DNA of 53,602 nt from positions 1 through 53,602 of the forward strand of contig CAKUGA010000005.1 of NCBI GenBank assembly GCA_934654515.1. The letters are read 5' to 3'. Positions 25,381 to 34,044 of the stretch are shown piece after piece. Made by a program: the position numbers and the translations under genes. Numbering within the stretch: position 1 is the stretch's first letter; each line of letters opens with the position of its first letter. This stretch comes from an uncultured Collinsella sp. GTDB taxonomy: Bacteria; Actinomycetota; Coriobacteriia; Coriobacteriales; Coriobacteriaceae. The notes under the pieces were generated by a model that worked only from the letters and a program-made list of their open reading frames with translations, did not search any database and was not told the origin of the DNA.

Positions 25381-27009
25381 CTAGCCTCGAACTTCTTCGA
25401 GCATCTGCTTTGCGTGGGCCATGCTTGCCTCCGATTGGTCGCCGCTGAGCATGCGGGCAATCTCGGCGGTTCGGGCCTCGCCGGTCACCTCGTCCAGGTG
25501 CGTCTGAGGAACGTCGCCGGGCTCCTTACTAACCACGTAATGTTTGTCGGCCATAACAGCGACTTGTGCCAAGTGCGTAACGACAATCACCTGATGCGTA
25601 GCAGCCAAGTCGGCCAGCACGCCAGCGAGGGCGCGCGCCGTGGAGCCGCCGACACCGGCATCGACCTCGTCAAACACGAGCGTATCAACACCGTCCGCGT
25701 TGCCTAAGACAACTTTGCTCGCCAGCATCACACGGCTGAGCTCGCCGCCCGAGGCAATGCGGCGCAGAGGGCGCGGCGTCAATCCGGCGCCGCTGCGATA
25801 CAAAAGCTCGTAGCTCGAAGGCCCCGCCGGCGTCCACTCGGCACGCGGAAGATCACGCGACTCCCAGACCAGCTCAGCGCCGCCCATCTCCAGGCGCGCC
25901 ATTTGGCGACCAACCTCGTGACAAAAACGCGGAGCAGCGGTATTGCGCGCACGCTTGAGTGCCTTGGCGGCAGCAAAGAGCTCGCGTTCAGCAGCACCAA
26001 GTGCCTCGCGCGCCTTCCTAATCTGCTCGTCACCATCGTCCACCAGCGATAACAACTCCCGCGAGCGATCGCGTATGGCAAAAACATCGTCCATGGTGGG
26101 ACCCCACTGACGCAACAGGCCCTTGAGGTCGGAATACCGCTCACGCATGCGAGCGAGCTCGCGGGGGTCGAAGGCGACGCCATCGCGATAGGCACGAAGC
26201 TCGTTCGCGCTATCCTCAAGGGAGATACAGGCATCCGAAAGCGCATCGGCAATGTCGCCCAGTTTGCGATCGACGGTAGCCATACGGGAAAGCTCTGCCA
26301 CGGCGCTGTTCACGGCATCGAGCGCTCCCCCTTCGGCGGCAAGCGATGCATGTGCCTCATTGGCCGTCGCCACCAAGACCTCGGCGTGCTCCGAGCGCGG
26401 CAGCAGTTCCTCGAGTTCCTCATACTCGCCCGGCTTGGGATCGACCTCGCCGATGCGCTCGAGGGCAAAGCGCGCCTCCTCGACACGGCTCCCCTGCGCA
26501 CGCGAGGCTTCCTCCACACGGCGAAGCTCCTTGGCGGCGTCACGCGAAGCCTTAAAACAGGCGCGATACTTCTCGAGCGCCTCAAGCGCTGCGCGCCCAG
26601 CCCAGGCATCGACCAAGGCAACATGATGCACCGGATCGAGCAAGCGCTGGTGCTCGTGCTGACCACAAAGATCCATCATCACGCCGACGCGCTCCGAAAG
26701 CTCACGCACGCTGGCGATACGGCCGTCAATTTTTACGCGACTGCGGCCCTCGGCAGAAAGGCTGCGCTGTACGGTGAACCCCTCCGTGTCGTGCGGGCCA
26801 TCGAATAGGCGCGCCTCGACGCTCGCCAGCGCCTCTCCCTCGCGCACGGTCGACGAATCTGCGCGCTCGCCCAATATGAGCTTGAGCGCCGAGAGCAGCG
26901 CGGTCTTGCCGGCACCGGTCTCGCCGGTCAGGACAGTCAGGCCGGCACTCGGCACCAGCGTAGCCTCACGAATGAGTGCAATGTTAGAAACCTGCAGCTC
27001 ATCGATCAT
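25381..27009 (-). CDS. recN: DNA repair protein RecN
   Basis: SMC-like ATPase of double-strand-break repair, 542 aa. Walker A GETGAGKTALLSAL (about residues 31-44), a long coiled-coil region in the middle, signature IASGGELSRVMLA and Walker B VFDEVDAGVGGSTARAL. The ATG at 27009 starts 11 nt inside the end of nadK, and GGAGTG lies a few bases upstream. It is the last gene of tlyA-nadK-recN, an arrangement common in actinobacteria. Confidence 0.96.
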   Translation of the reverse strand: MIDELQVSNIALIREATLVPSAGLTVLTGETGAGKTALLSALKLILGERADSSTVREGEALASVEARLFDGPHDTEGFTVQRSLSAEGRSRVKIDGRIASVRELSERVGVMMDLCGQHEHQRLLDPVHHVALVDAWAGRAALEALEKYRACFKASRDAAKELRRVEEASRAQGSRVEEARFALERIGEVDPKPGEYEELEELLPRSEHAEVLVATANEAHASLAAEGGALDAVNSAVAELSRMATVDRKLGDIADALSDACISLEDSANELRAYRDGVAFDPRELARMRERYSDLKGLLRQWGPTMDDVFAIRDRSRELLSLVDDGDEQIRKAREALGAAERELFAAAKALKRARNTAAPRFCHEVGRQMARLEMGGAELVWESRDLPRAEWTPAGPSSYELLYRSGAGLTPRPLRRIASGGELSRVMLASKVVLGNADGVDTLVFDEVDAGVGGSTARALAGVLADLAATHQVIVVTHLAQVAVMADKHYVVSKEPGDVPQTHLDEVTGEARTAEIARMLSGDQSEASMAHAKQMLEEVRG

Positions 27010-27859
27010 GACGCACTCCATAGAACACGCGGCTCACCGAGTTATAGAAGCTCTCAGGGCCATAGTCGAGCAGCAGCACATCGCCGGGACCGCGGCGCAC
27101 AGCCACGCTCTCAACCGTGCCGTCGCAGGTAATAAACTGTCCGTCGATGGCAATGGCCGGCACACTCGGGCGATCATCGGACATAAAGATCTCGACGACA
27201 TCACTCGGCGAGGTCAAAAAAGCGCGAGCCTGAATGGTATGCGGGGCGATGGGCACACAGACCATGCCCGTATAGTCAGGACTCACGATGGGGCCACCGG
27301 CACTGAGCGCGTAACCCGTAGAGCCAGTCGCCGTCGACACGACGACACCGTCACCGCGCAGGCGATCGATATGATGGCCGGACACCGTGATGTCAAACTC
27401 AACCATATCGGAAAGGGGGCCGCGCGTAAGTGCCATGTCGTTGAGGGCAAACGTGCGCACGACATCCTTCGTGCCGTCTTCGCGCACCGAAACGATATCG
27501 GCGGCGATGGTGGCGCGACGGCTCACGTGGAGCTCGCCGGACAGGGCATCGCTCACAACCTGCAAAATGTCGCGCTCCTCGGGACTCGCGGCCGTCAAAA
27601 AGCCCAAATGACCATAGGAAAGACCCAAAATGGGGATCTCGCGATAGTTGAGAATGCGGGCAGCGCGCAGCAGCGTTCCGTCGCCGCCGAGCGTAATGAC
27701 CAGGTCGGCATCGTCAACATCGGGCGCGCTTTGGATCTTGGAGCGCTGATCGGCAGCCCATGCCACCTCATAGCCCTGGCGCGAAAGCCAAAGCTCGAGC
27801 ATCAGGCCGCTCTCGACCGCCTCTTGCTTGTAGTAATTGGGAACCAGAAAGACCTTCAT
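26999..27859 (-). CDS. nadK: NAD kinase
   Basis: Phosphorylates NAD+ to NADP+ using ATP or polyphosphate. 286 aa with the GGDGTLLRAA motif (about residues 59-68), LNDMALTRG (NE/ND motif) and the STATGSTGYALSAGGPIV region. It overlaps tlyA upstream by 4 nt (ATGA) and recN downstream by 11 nt, so the three genes are translationally coupled. Confidence 0.96.
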   Translation of the reverse strand: MKVFLVPNYYKQEAVESGLMLELWLSRQGYEVAWAADQRSKIQSAPDVDDADLVITLGGDGTLLRAARILNYREIPILGLSYGHLGFLTAASPEERDILQVVSDALSGELHVSRRATIAADIVSVREDGTKDVVRTFALNDMALTRGPLSDMVEFDITVSGHHIDRLRGDGVVVSTATGSTGYALSAGGPIVSPDYTGMVCVPIAPHTIQARAFLTSPSDVVEIFMSDDRPSVPAIAIDGQFITCDGTVESVAVRRGPGDVLLLDYGPESFYNSVSRVFYGVRHDR

Positions 27860-28668
27860 AGCGTTGCAGCTTTCTCGCTCAAAACCGATATCTGGGATTG
27901 CAGCTCATCGTCGGCGCGCTCCCCGGGGGCAAACCTTGTGCCGTACAGGAAAAACTCAACGTTGCCCTTAGCGCCATGGATGGGCGACACGCACACGTCA
28001 AGCGGGAACAGGCCCTTGGCGGCAAAAAGCTCAATCGCCGCCACGAGCGTATCGCGGCGGACGGCGGGGTCGGTCACGATACCGCCGTCGCCCACCAGTG
28101 CAGCCGGCGCCTCAAACTGGGGCTTTACGAGCGTGCAGAACGAACCCGAAGGCTTCAGGCACGCCAGCACGGCGTCGATGATATTCGCGATGCTGGTAAA
28201 CGAGACATCGCACACAGCCAAGTCGATGGCGCCGGCATAGCCAAGCTCAGGCAGCTGCGTCACATTGGTGCGCTCATGGAGCGTCACGCGCTCGTCTTGG
28301 CGCAGCGACCAATCGAACTGGGCGCGACCCACATCGACCGAAACGACCGTAGCGGCGCCACGCTTGAGCAGGCAATCGGTAAAACCGCCCGTAGAACAGC
28401 CCACATCGAGGCAAGCAAGGTCCGTCGGATCAATCCCAAACGCATCGAGTGCGCCCTCAAGCTTGAGCCCGCCGCGCCCCACGTAGGGAATACGGCCCTT
28501 CACGTGCAGGGGCAGACCGGGCGTCACCTTAAGGCCCGGCGAGGTCAAACGCTCACCACCGCTCGAGACCAAGCCGGCCATAAGAGTGCGAAGGGCATCC
28601 GCGCGATCGGCGCAGATGCCCTGTGAAATCAGTTCGTCATCAAGACGCACGCGTTTCATGAATGCCAT
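27856..28668 (-). CDS. tlyA: TlyA-family rRNA 2'-O-methyltransferase / hemolysin-like
   Basis: 270 aa with an N-terminal S4 RNA-binding domain (RVRLDDELISQGI) and a C-terminal FtsJ/RrmJ Rossmann methyltransferase domain (DVGCSTGGFTDCLL). The K-D-K-E catalytic tetrad appears to be present: GRGGLKLEG, CDVSF, LVKPQFE and NVEFFL. TlyA in mycobacteria methylates 16S and 23S rRNA. Start is uncertain: ATG at 28668, ATG at 28659 or TTG at 28671; none has a clear ribosome site. Confidence 0.92.
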   Translation of the reverse strand: MAFMKRVRLDDELISQGICADRADALRTLMAGLVSSGGERLTSPGLKVTPGLPLHVKGRIPYVGRGGLKLEGALDAFGIDPTDLACLDVGCSTGGFTDCLLKRGAATVVSVDVGRAQFDWSLRQDERVTLHERTNVTQLPELGYAGAIDLAVCDVSFTSIANIIDAVLACLKPSGSFCTLVKPQFEAPAALVGDGGIVTDPAVRRDTLVAAIELFAAKGLFPLDVCVSPIHGAKGNVEFFLYGTRFAPGERADDELQSQISVLSEKAATL

Positions 28669-28694
28669 CAACCATTCGTATCCGGAGATGCGGC

Positions 28695-28934
28695 CTAGCT
28701 ATCCTGGGATTCGTTTGCCGCATCCTCATCGTATTCCTGCTCGAGCTTATCGGCCTCACGCGGCGTCAACTCAAACTTGTCGACCATATCGACCGCGCGG
28801 GAGCCCAGCTCAATCGCTTCGTCAAACAGATCGAGTGAACGCTCCAAGGAGGTATCCTTGGAGCGAACGGTAGCGATAATCTGGTCCAGACGGTCCGAGA
28901 TCTCGTCAAAGTTGCGGACAGAACCCTCTGGCAT
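28695..28934 (-). CDS. xseB: Exodeoxyribonuclease VII small subunit
   Basis: 79-aa helical protein with the typical segment LDQIIATVRSKDTSLERSLD and an acidic C-terminus. It joins XseA to form exonuclease VII. GAGGAG lies 5 nt before the ATG. The stop of the upstream gene nusB ends 2 nt away. The usual partner xseA is not adjacent. Confidence 0.9.
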   Translation of the reverse strand: MPEGSVRNFDEISDRLDQIIATVRSKDTSLERSLDLFDEAIELGSRAVDMVDKFELTPREADKLEQEYDEDAANESQDS

Positions 28935-28936
28935 GA

Positions 28937-29521
28937 CTACTCCTCGACGGAGTCGACGACGGCCTCAGCAGCGTCCGCATCCTCGGCCAGCACACCAGCC
29001 TCAGCCTGGGCAACCGCAACCTTAGCGGCAGCCTCGGCAGCCTGGGCCTCCTCGCGAGCGCGATCTTCGGCCAGAAGCTCCTGGTACAGATCCTCGCCCG
29101 GCAGCTCTTCACTGCGAGCGATCTTGCCCAGCACGCCGTTGACGAACGACGCGGACTGGTCGGTGCCATAGGCCTTGGCAAGTTCGACGGCCTCGTTGAT
29201 CACGATGGCGTCGGAGACCTCCTCGTCGGTGAGGAAACGCATCTCATAGACGGCGATACGCAGCAGATTGCGGTCGGCGCCGGGCATGCGCATAAGATCC
29301 CAGTTCTTGGCAACGGAGCGCAGAGCGCAGTCAATGCGGTCGATATGCTCGTAGGCACCGCGGCACAGCTCCAACGCATAGGGGTCGAGGGGACCCTTCG
29401 AAATCAGGAAATCGCCCTCGAGGACGCGCTCGAGCGGGCTGTCCGTGGCCTCGGCCTGGAACAGCAGCTGCAGCGCCTGACTGCGGGCAAGCGTGCGCCC
29501 GCGATAAACCTTAAGGCTCAA
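28937..29521 (-). CDS. nusB: Transcription antitermination factor NusB
   Basis: RNA-binding factor for rRNA antitermination. 194 aa: the NusB fold covers about residues 10-150 (RSQALQLLFQAE; MRFLTDEEVSDAIVINEAVE; SASFVNGVLGKIAR), followed by a charged, Ala/Glu-rich C-terminal tail of about 45 residues that looks disordered. It appears to begin with TTG at 29521, preceded by GGAG 6 nt upstream; the frame has no suitable ATG before the conserved region. It sits 3 nt from the Asp23 gene. Confidence 0.93.
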   Translation of the reverse strand: MSLKVYRGRTLARSQALQLLFQAEATDSPLERVLEGDFLISKGPLDPYALELCRGAYEHIDRIDCALRSVAKNWDLMRMPGADRNLLRIAVYEMRFLTDEEVSDAIVINEAVELAKAYGTDQSASFVNGVLGKIARSEELPGEDLYQELLAEDRAREEAQAAEAAAKVAVAQAEAGVLAEDADAAEAVVDSVEE

Positions 29522-29524
29522 AGG

Positions 29525-29887
29525 TTACTCCTTGGGGAAAACGAGGCCGTCGATGCAAACGTCAACGCGCTCGACCTCAACGCCCACCTGGGCATCGATG
29601 GCGGCGACCACGGCGGCGCGAACGGCCTCGGCGAGTTTCTTGAACGGATAGCCAAAGAACACCACGACACGCACGGTGAGTGCGAGCTTGTCACCGACGA
29701 CCTCGGCCTCGACCGCCGGCTCGGAAGCCGGGGCCTTGGACGAGAGCATCATGGAGACAAGGTTGGTGGCAAGGTCCTTGACGCCAACGGAGGCGATGCC
29801 CTCGACATCCGACACGGCGCGCGAGACGATGGCGGTCAGAACATCGGGCGAAATGCCGATGCCGTCAATCTTAATTTCCTGGGGCAT
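29525..29887 (-). CDS. Asp23/Gls24-family envelope stress protein
   Basis: 120-aa DUF322 protein with the usual pattern (DVLTAIVSRAVSDVEGIASV; ALTVRVVVFFGYPFKKLAEA; VDVCIDGLVF). Asp23 proteins are membrane-associated in other Gram-positives, and in Firmicutes such a gene (yqhY) also precedes nusB, as here. AGGAGG lies 4 nt before the ATG. Confidence 0.92.
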   Translation of the reverse strand: MPQEIKIDGIGISPDVLTAIVSRAVSDVEGIASVGVKDLATNLVSMMLSSKAPASEPAVEAEVVGDKLALTVRVVVFFGYPFKKLAEAVRAAVVAAIDAQVGVEVERVDVCIDGLVFPKE

Positions 29888-29911
29888 GAGTCCTCCTAGA
29901 AGAGTTGGTTG

Positions 29912-30475
29912 CTAGACGCGGGAGACGAACTTGCCGTCGCGGGTGTCAACCTTGATGACCTCGCCCTCGTTGAGGTACATGGGGACCTGGATGACAGCGC
30001 CAGTGTCGATCGTGGCCGGCTTGGTGGAACCCTGGACGGTGTCGCCCTTAAAGCCCGGGTCGGTCTGGACGATGGTGGTCTCGATGAACATCGGCGGGGT
30101 CACGCCCATGAGCTCGTCGTCGGCGAAGAGCAGCTGGCAGATGTCGTTCTCGCGCAGCCACTTGGAGTTCTCGCCCACCATGTCCTCGGGAACGGGGACC
30201 TGCTCATAGGACTCGTTGTCCATGAAGATGTAGTCGGTGCCATCGTTGTAGAGGTACTGGAACTCACGGGTGGTGAGCATGACGCTCTCGAACTTGGTAC
30301 CGGCGTTGCAGGTGTTCTCGACGACGCGGCCGCTCTTGATGTCGCGGGTCTTGTAGCGCACAAACGCGCCGCCCTTGCCCGGCTTGACGTGCTGGAACTC
30401 GACGATGGTATAAACTTTGTCCTTAATACGGAGACCGAGGCCGTTCTTGAAGTCGGCGGTAGAAATGGTAGGCAT
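29912..30475 (-). CDS. efp: Elongation factor P
   Basis: Rescues ribosomes stalled at polyproline runs. 187 aa, the standard length, with KOW-like N-terminal domain and the exposed loop KPGKGGAF, whose Lys34 corresponds to the lysine modified in E. coli. No EpmA/EpmB-type modification gene is in the window. ATG at 30475 has AAAGG 5 nt upstream. It has its own promoter region upstream and probably leads the efp-asp23-nusB-xseB unit (24-nt gap to asp23). Confidence 0.97.
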   Translation of the reverse strand: MPTISTADFKNGLGLRIKDKVYTIVEFQHVKPGKGGAFVRYKTRDIKSGRVVENTCNAGTKFESVMLTTREFQYLYNDGTDYIFMDNESYEQVPVPEDMVGENSKWLRENDICQLLFADDELMGVTPPMFIETTIVQTDPGFKGDTVQGSTKPATIDTGAVIQVPMYLNEGEVIKVDTRDGKFVSRV

Positions 30476-30532
30476 AGCGACCTTTCTTCTTATGGGCAGA
30501 ACGCACAAGCGTCCAAATTACATACGACCGAA

Positions 30533-30538
30533 ATTATA
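30533..30538 (-). promoter_or_regulatory. -10 box for efp
   Basis: Consensus TATAAT on the minus strand, 58 nt upstream of the efp ATG and downstream of the pepP terminator. The -35 at 17-bp spacing (GCTGCA) is poor. Confidence 0.5.
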
Positions 30539-30569
30539 CACTTGCAGACGGCGCCTGCAGCGAGCGCAT

Positions 30570-30612
30570 AAAAAGAGAACGCGGGGCGCCCGAATTGCTC
30601 CGGACGCCCCGC
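30570..30612 (-). terminator. Terminator after the M24 peptidase gene
   Basis: Minus-strand stem GCGGGGCGTCCG/CGGGCGCCCCGC (one G-U pair), 8-nt loop, followed by TTCTCTTTTT. Confidence 0.9.
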
Positions 30613-30633
30613 CCAAAAATCTATCGAAGAGGG

Positions 30634-31764
30634 CTAGCAGTCGATAACGTGAAGGTCATGCGGCGTCTTGGTGAAGGGCTCGTAACCGTTCTCGGTGACC
30701 ACGCCGTAGTCCTCCAGGCGCACGCCGCCCACACCGGGCAGGTACACGCCGGGCTCCATGGTGATAACCGAGCCGACCTCGATGATATTCTTGCTGCGGT
30801 TGAAGTTGGGCAGCTCGTGGATGTCAATGCCCACGCCGTGGCCCAGACCATGGTTGTAGTAATCGCCATAGCCGGCATCGCCGATGATCTTCTTGGAAAG
30901 CTTGAAAATGTCGTTGCCCTCGACGCCCGGATGGATGGCGGCGACGCACTCCTCGTGGGTGCGGCGTACGAGCGCGTACAGGTCGAGCTGTTCTTGCGTG
31001 GGCTCGCCCATCACGACGGTACGAGTCATGTCGGAGCGGTAGTCGCAATAGCCCGCGCCATAATCCATAAGAACGAAATCGCCCTTCTCAATCACGCGGT
31101 CGCTCGGGACGGCATGCGGGTTGGCGGTGTTGGGGCCGCTCGCCACGATGGAGCCGAAAGCCAGGCTGTCGGCGCCGTTGGCGAACATAAAGTTCTCGAG
31201 CTCGTTGCGAACCTGCTTCTCGGTCATGCCGGGTTTAATAAATCCGAGCATATGCTGGAAGGCGGCGTCGGTGATCGACTGCGCATGGCGCATGAGCTCG
31301 ATCTCCTCGGCGTCCTTGATGGCGCGCATCTTGCGAATGTCGTCATGCATCAGCGGCAACATGCAGGCGACGGAACGATCCTCCAAACCACGCTGAATAC
31401 CCTGGAAGAAATTGATCTGCATATCGTCCTCGACAGCGCAGACGCGGCACTTGTTGGCCGCGATCTTGCCGGCGACCCAACCGGGGATGGTGCCCTCGTC
31501 CATGTCGTAGACCCAGGGGCTGCCGGCGGGCGTGTTCTCCTCAAAGCTGTTGAGATAGCGCGAGTCGGTATGGAACAGGCACTGGTCGGCCGTAATAAAC
31601 GCAGCGTGCGGGAACTCGAAGGTGTAGTCGAAGACGCCCTTCACGCCCGTAAGCCAACGAAGGTTGGCCTCATCGCGCACTACGATAGCGTCGTAGCCGC
31701 GTTCGACCATCAGGGCACGGACACGCTCGATACGACCGGCAGGACCGGCAGCAAACTCAGACAT
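30634..31764 (-). CDS. M24 family Xaa-Pro aminopeptidase
   Basis: Metallopeptidase (376 aa) removing N-terminal residues before proline. N-terminal creatinase-like domain, then the pita-bread catalytic domain with metal ligands in [15 protein letters not shown] (two Asp), HGLGHGVG (His), [10 protein letters not shown] (Glu) and VRLEDYGVV (Glu). ATG at 31764 has AAAGGA 6 nt upstream. The pepP/pepQ distinction cannot be settled. Position before efp is common in Gram-positives. Confidence 0.93.
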   Translation of the reverse strand: MSEFAAGPAGRIERVRALMVERGYDAIVVRDEANLRWLTGVKGVFDYTFEFPHAAFITADQCLFHTDSRYLNSFEENTPAGSPWVYDMDEGTIPGWVAGKIAANKCRVCAVEDDMQINFFQGIQRGLEDRSVACMLPLMHDDIRKMRAIKDAEEIELMRHAQSITDAAFQHMLGFIKPGMTEKQVRNELENFMFANGADSLAFGSIVASGPNTANPHAVPSDRVIEKGDFVLMDYGAGYCDYRSDMTRTVVMGEPTQEQLDLYALVRRTHEECVAAIHPGVEGNDIFKLSKKIIGDAGYGDYYNHGLGHGVGIDIHELPNFNRSKNIIEVGSVITMEPGVYLPGVGGVRLEDYGVVTENGYEPFTKTPHDLHVIDC

Positions 31765-31896
31765 GCAGATTCCTTTCTTATTGTCCTCATAAAAGCGGGA
31801 CGGGCCTCGATCGGAAGATGAAATCGCATGCGATCCGCAACCGATTGAAAACCCGCCCCTCAACATGATACGAAAGACAATGGATGTCAATAAATC

Positions 31897-33006
31897 CTAG
31901 AGAAGATCTTTGCGAGAAGCCAAGTATGCGTGAGCATGGCGCTCGAGAACCTCATCCTCGACATTCGTCAGGCGAATGGCGCCAAGTGCCGCGGGCAGCG
32001 GCAACATGCTGCGGTTCGAGCGTGCAAACTGCTGCTTGCGGAACTCCGCAATAAAGGCGGCGGACTCAAGATCGAAAGCGAGCTCCTCAATACCAAAGTC
32101 CTCTAGACAGTCGTCTACCTCAAAGACGTAATCGATATCGAAGTCGCAGGCATCGTGGGCGAGGCGCGCCTCAAAGCGCATGCCCTCGGACAACAGCTGG
32201 TACGCGGGGACCTGCGCCGCGGCATCGCCCAGGCAGGCGCGCAGCGTGCGCTCCCCCGTCTTGCCAAAATCGAGTGCATGGCGGGCGCTCGGGTTCGTGG
32301 CCATCAGTACGTCCTTGCGCGCGGTCTGGGACCACTGCACGGCATTGACGAGCGCGACCTCCTCGCCCGCGAGAATCTCGGGGACGGTCTCGGTGAACTG
32401 GTTCCAACGCGACTTGCTGCTCGAAAGCATGGTGCCCACGAGCACGGCATAGCCACGCTTGAGGTCCTCGGGGCCGGCCTCACGAACAAGGTCGAGGTCG
32501 CACACGACCAAGCCCGGCTCGGGACGGAACGCGATGGCGGGAAGGGCATTGGCCGCGGAAGCCACGAGCGGCTCCATAGTCGTCGCGACCGTGAGCATGG
32601 CATCGAAGGTTGTCGGCAGCAGGGCGCACTCGGTGCGACCACACCACTGGTTGGCGCACCAGCAAACGACCGAGCACGTCGCCGCGTCACCGACGGCGAC
32701 AACAAGGTCATCGCAGGTAATGCCATTAGCCGACAGGGCACCAAAGACGACATCGGCATCGGCCAGCGCGGCACCGGCAGGCGAAGCCTCGAGGATGAGT
32801 TGCGACACGGCAAAACCGGCGTCGACCAGCGCATGCTCAACAACCTCGCCAAAACGCTCGGATGTGGCGTCGCCCCAAACCACCATCGCGCGCTTAGGCT
32901 TGCCCACAGCCGAGGCAAACATGCGCGACAGTTCCTCGAACGCGCCCAATCCGACGCGGACATCGACGCTGCGGTTTTGGAAATTGATAAGTTGACGGCG
33001 AATCAT
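31897..33006 (-). CDS. Divergent 3-dehydroquinate synthase homologue, probably inactive
   Basis: 369-aa protein with overall AroB-like order: N-terminal nucleotide-fold half, the LLPTTF strand, the VCDLDLV strand, then a helical C-terminal half. The catalytic signatures are gone: the glycine-rich GGGVxGDxxGF is VAVGDAATCSVVCW; DSSVGGKT is DAMLTVATT; AEVIK is AVLVG; GHTFGHA is GKTGERT; HGEAVAxGM is AYQLLSEGM. The zinc ligands and NAD-binding glycines expected of AroB are therefore missing. The ATG overlaps the stop of aroK by 4 nt, so it is made together with shikimate kinase. The frame is intact and GC-normal, so it is not a decaying pseudogene. A new function or a structural role is possible. 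Confidence 0.7.
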   Translation of the reverse strand: MIRRQLINFQNRSVDVRVGLGAFEELSRMFASAVGKPKRAMVVWGDATSERFGEVVEHALVDAGFAVSQLILEASPAGAALADADVVFGALSANGITCDDLVVAVGDAATCSVVCWCANQWCGRTECALLPTTFDAMLTVATTMEPLVASAANALPAIAFRPEPGLVVCDLDLVREAGPEDLKRGYAVLVGTMLSSSKSRWNQFTETVPEILAGEEVALVNAVQWSQTARKDVLMATNPSARHALDFGKTGERTLRACLGDAAAQVPAYQLLSEGMRFEARLAHDACDFDIDYVFEVDDCLEDFGIEELAFDLESAAFIAEFRKQQFARSNRSMLPLPAALGAIRLTNVEDEVLERHAHAYLASRKDLL

Positions 33007-33536
33007 AGCAGTCCACGCTCCAAAAGCATCTCGGCACAAACGTAGGAAACGTCCTCGAAGGACTTGTTGCGAATATCAAGGGTAATGTCGGCGGCTTGGC
33101 GATACAGCGGACGACGGTGCTCAAACAGGCGCGCCGCGTGCTCGGGCGAACGGAAATCGGGCCGGGTATCGGAGCGGCGAATCTGGCGCATCGAATCCTC
33201 AAAGTCGCCCTCGAGATACACGCACGTACCCATCTCGTGCATCAGCTCAATATTCACCGGCGTCTCGACGATACCGCCCCCGCACGAAACCAGCAGGCTG
33301 CGCTCGCTTTGGAGTGAACGGAGCGCCGAGGTCTCGAGCTCACGGAAACGATCCTCGCCCTCGGTCTCGAAAATCTCGGTCACCGACTTGCCGCACCGGC
33401 GCACGACCAGGCGGTCGGTATCGATGAATCGGCGCTTGAACATGGTGCCGACGTTGCGTGCAAGTGTCGACTTACCCGCGCCCAAAAAGCCGATAAAGAA
33501 AATATGGTCGCAGCCGTGTTTGGTGTGCTGGGACAT
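33003..33536 (-). CDS. aroK: Shikimate kinase
   Basis: Phosphorylates shikimate in aromatic amino-acid synthesis. 177 aa with Walker A GFLGAGKST (about residues 16-24), the shikimate-binding DTD and EDRFRELE motifs, the CGGG loop, and the lid RRPLYRQAAD. All expected residues are there, unlike its AroB-like neighbour. ATG at 33536 with a weak site (AGG). It lies just upstream of and overlaps the aroB-like gene. Confidence 0.94.
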   Translation of the reverse strand: MSQHTKHGCDHIFFIGFLGAGKSTLARNVGTMFKRRFIDTDRLVVRRCGKSVTEIFETEGEDRFRELETSALRSLQSERSLLVSCGGGIVETPVNIELMHEMGTCVYLEGDFEDSMRQIRRSDTRPDFRSPEHAARLFEHRRPLYRQAADITLDIRNKSFEDVSYVCAEMLLERGLL

Positions 33537-33544
33537 GGCGAAAC

Positions 33545-34042
33545 CTATTCCTCGCAGGGAAGGTCGCGCAGGGCCCGGCGCTCAAAGATACGGAAGATCT
33601 GCGTGTACCACAAGTCCTGAGTGGCTTGCGGCTTAACCAGGATGGTGTCGACACCGGCGAAATTGCCGCTCCACACGTCCGTGTAGAGTTGGTCGCCGAT
33701 CAGCACGGCCTCATCGGCCGTCGCGCCCAGGCGCTTAAGACCGGCCTTGAGAGCAAACGGTGCCGGCTTCATGGCGTGGCTGATGGCCTCGAGCCCCAGC
33801 TCGCGCGCCGATGCCATGACCTGGTCGCGATGCCAGTTATTGGACACCATGCACAGCTTAAAGCCCTTGGCATGGGCGGCTTTGAGCCATGCGGAAACCG
33901 CGGCGGGAACTTGCTCGGTATCGCGCGGAACCAGAGTGTTATCACGGTCGAGCAAAATGGCTCGCTTGCCGTCGGCCCACAGGGTATCGAGGTCGATGCA
34001 GTCGACCGAGGCAACATATCGTTTGGGGCTAAAAATCCTCAT
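33545..34042 (-). CDS. YqeG-family HAD IIIA phosphatase
   Basis: 165-aa HAD-superfamily protein. Motif I LLDRDNTLVP (nucleophile Asp), motif II MVSNN, and the acidic motif VLIGDQLYTDVW are visible. The physiological substrate of YqeG is not established, although some relatives act on phosphatidylglycerophosphate. ATG at 34042, 2 nt past the stop of mltG. It ends 8 nt before aroK. Confidence 0.88.
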   Translation of the reverse strand: MRIFSPKRYVASVDCIDLDTLWADGKRAILLDRDNTLVPRDTEQVPAAVSAWLKAAHAKGFKLCMVSNNWHRDQVMASARELGLEAISHAMKPAPFALKAGLKRLGATADEAVLIGDQLYTDVWSGNFAGVDTILVKPQATQDLWYTQIFRIFERRALRDLPCEE

Positions 34043-34044
34043 GA

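Noticed and set aside
31897..33006. AroB-like gene as a decayed pseudogene
   Set aside because: The frame is full length, host-like in composition and coupled to aroK, with a regular domain order; loss is confined to catalytic motifs.
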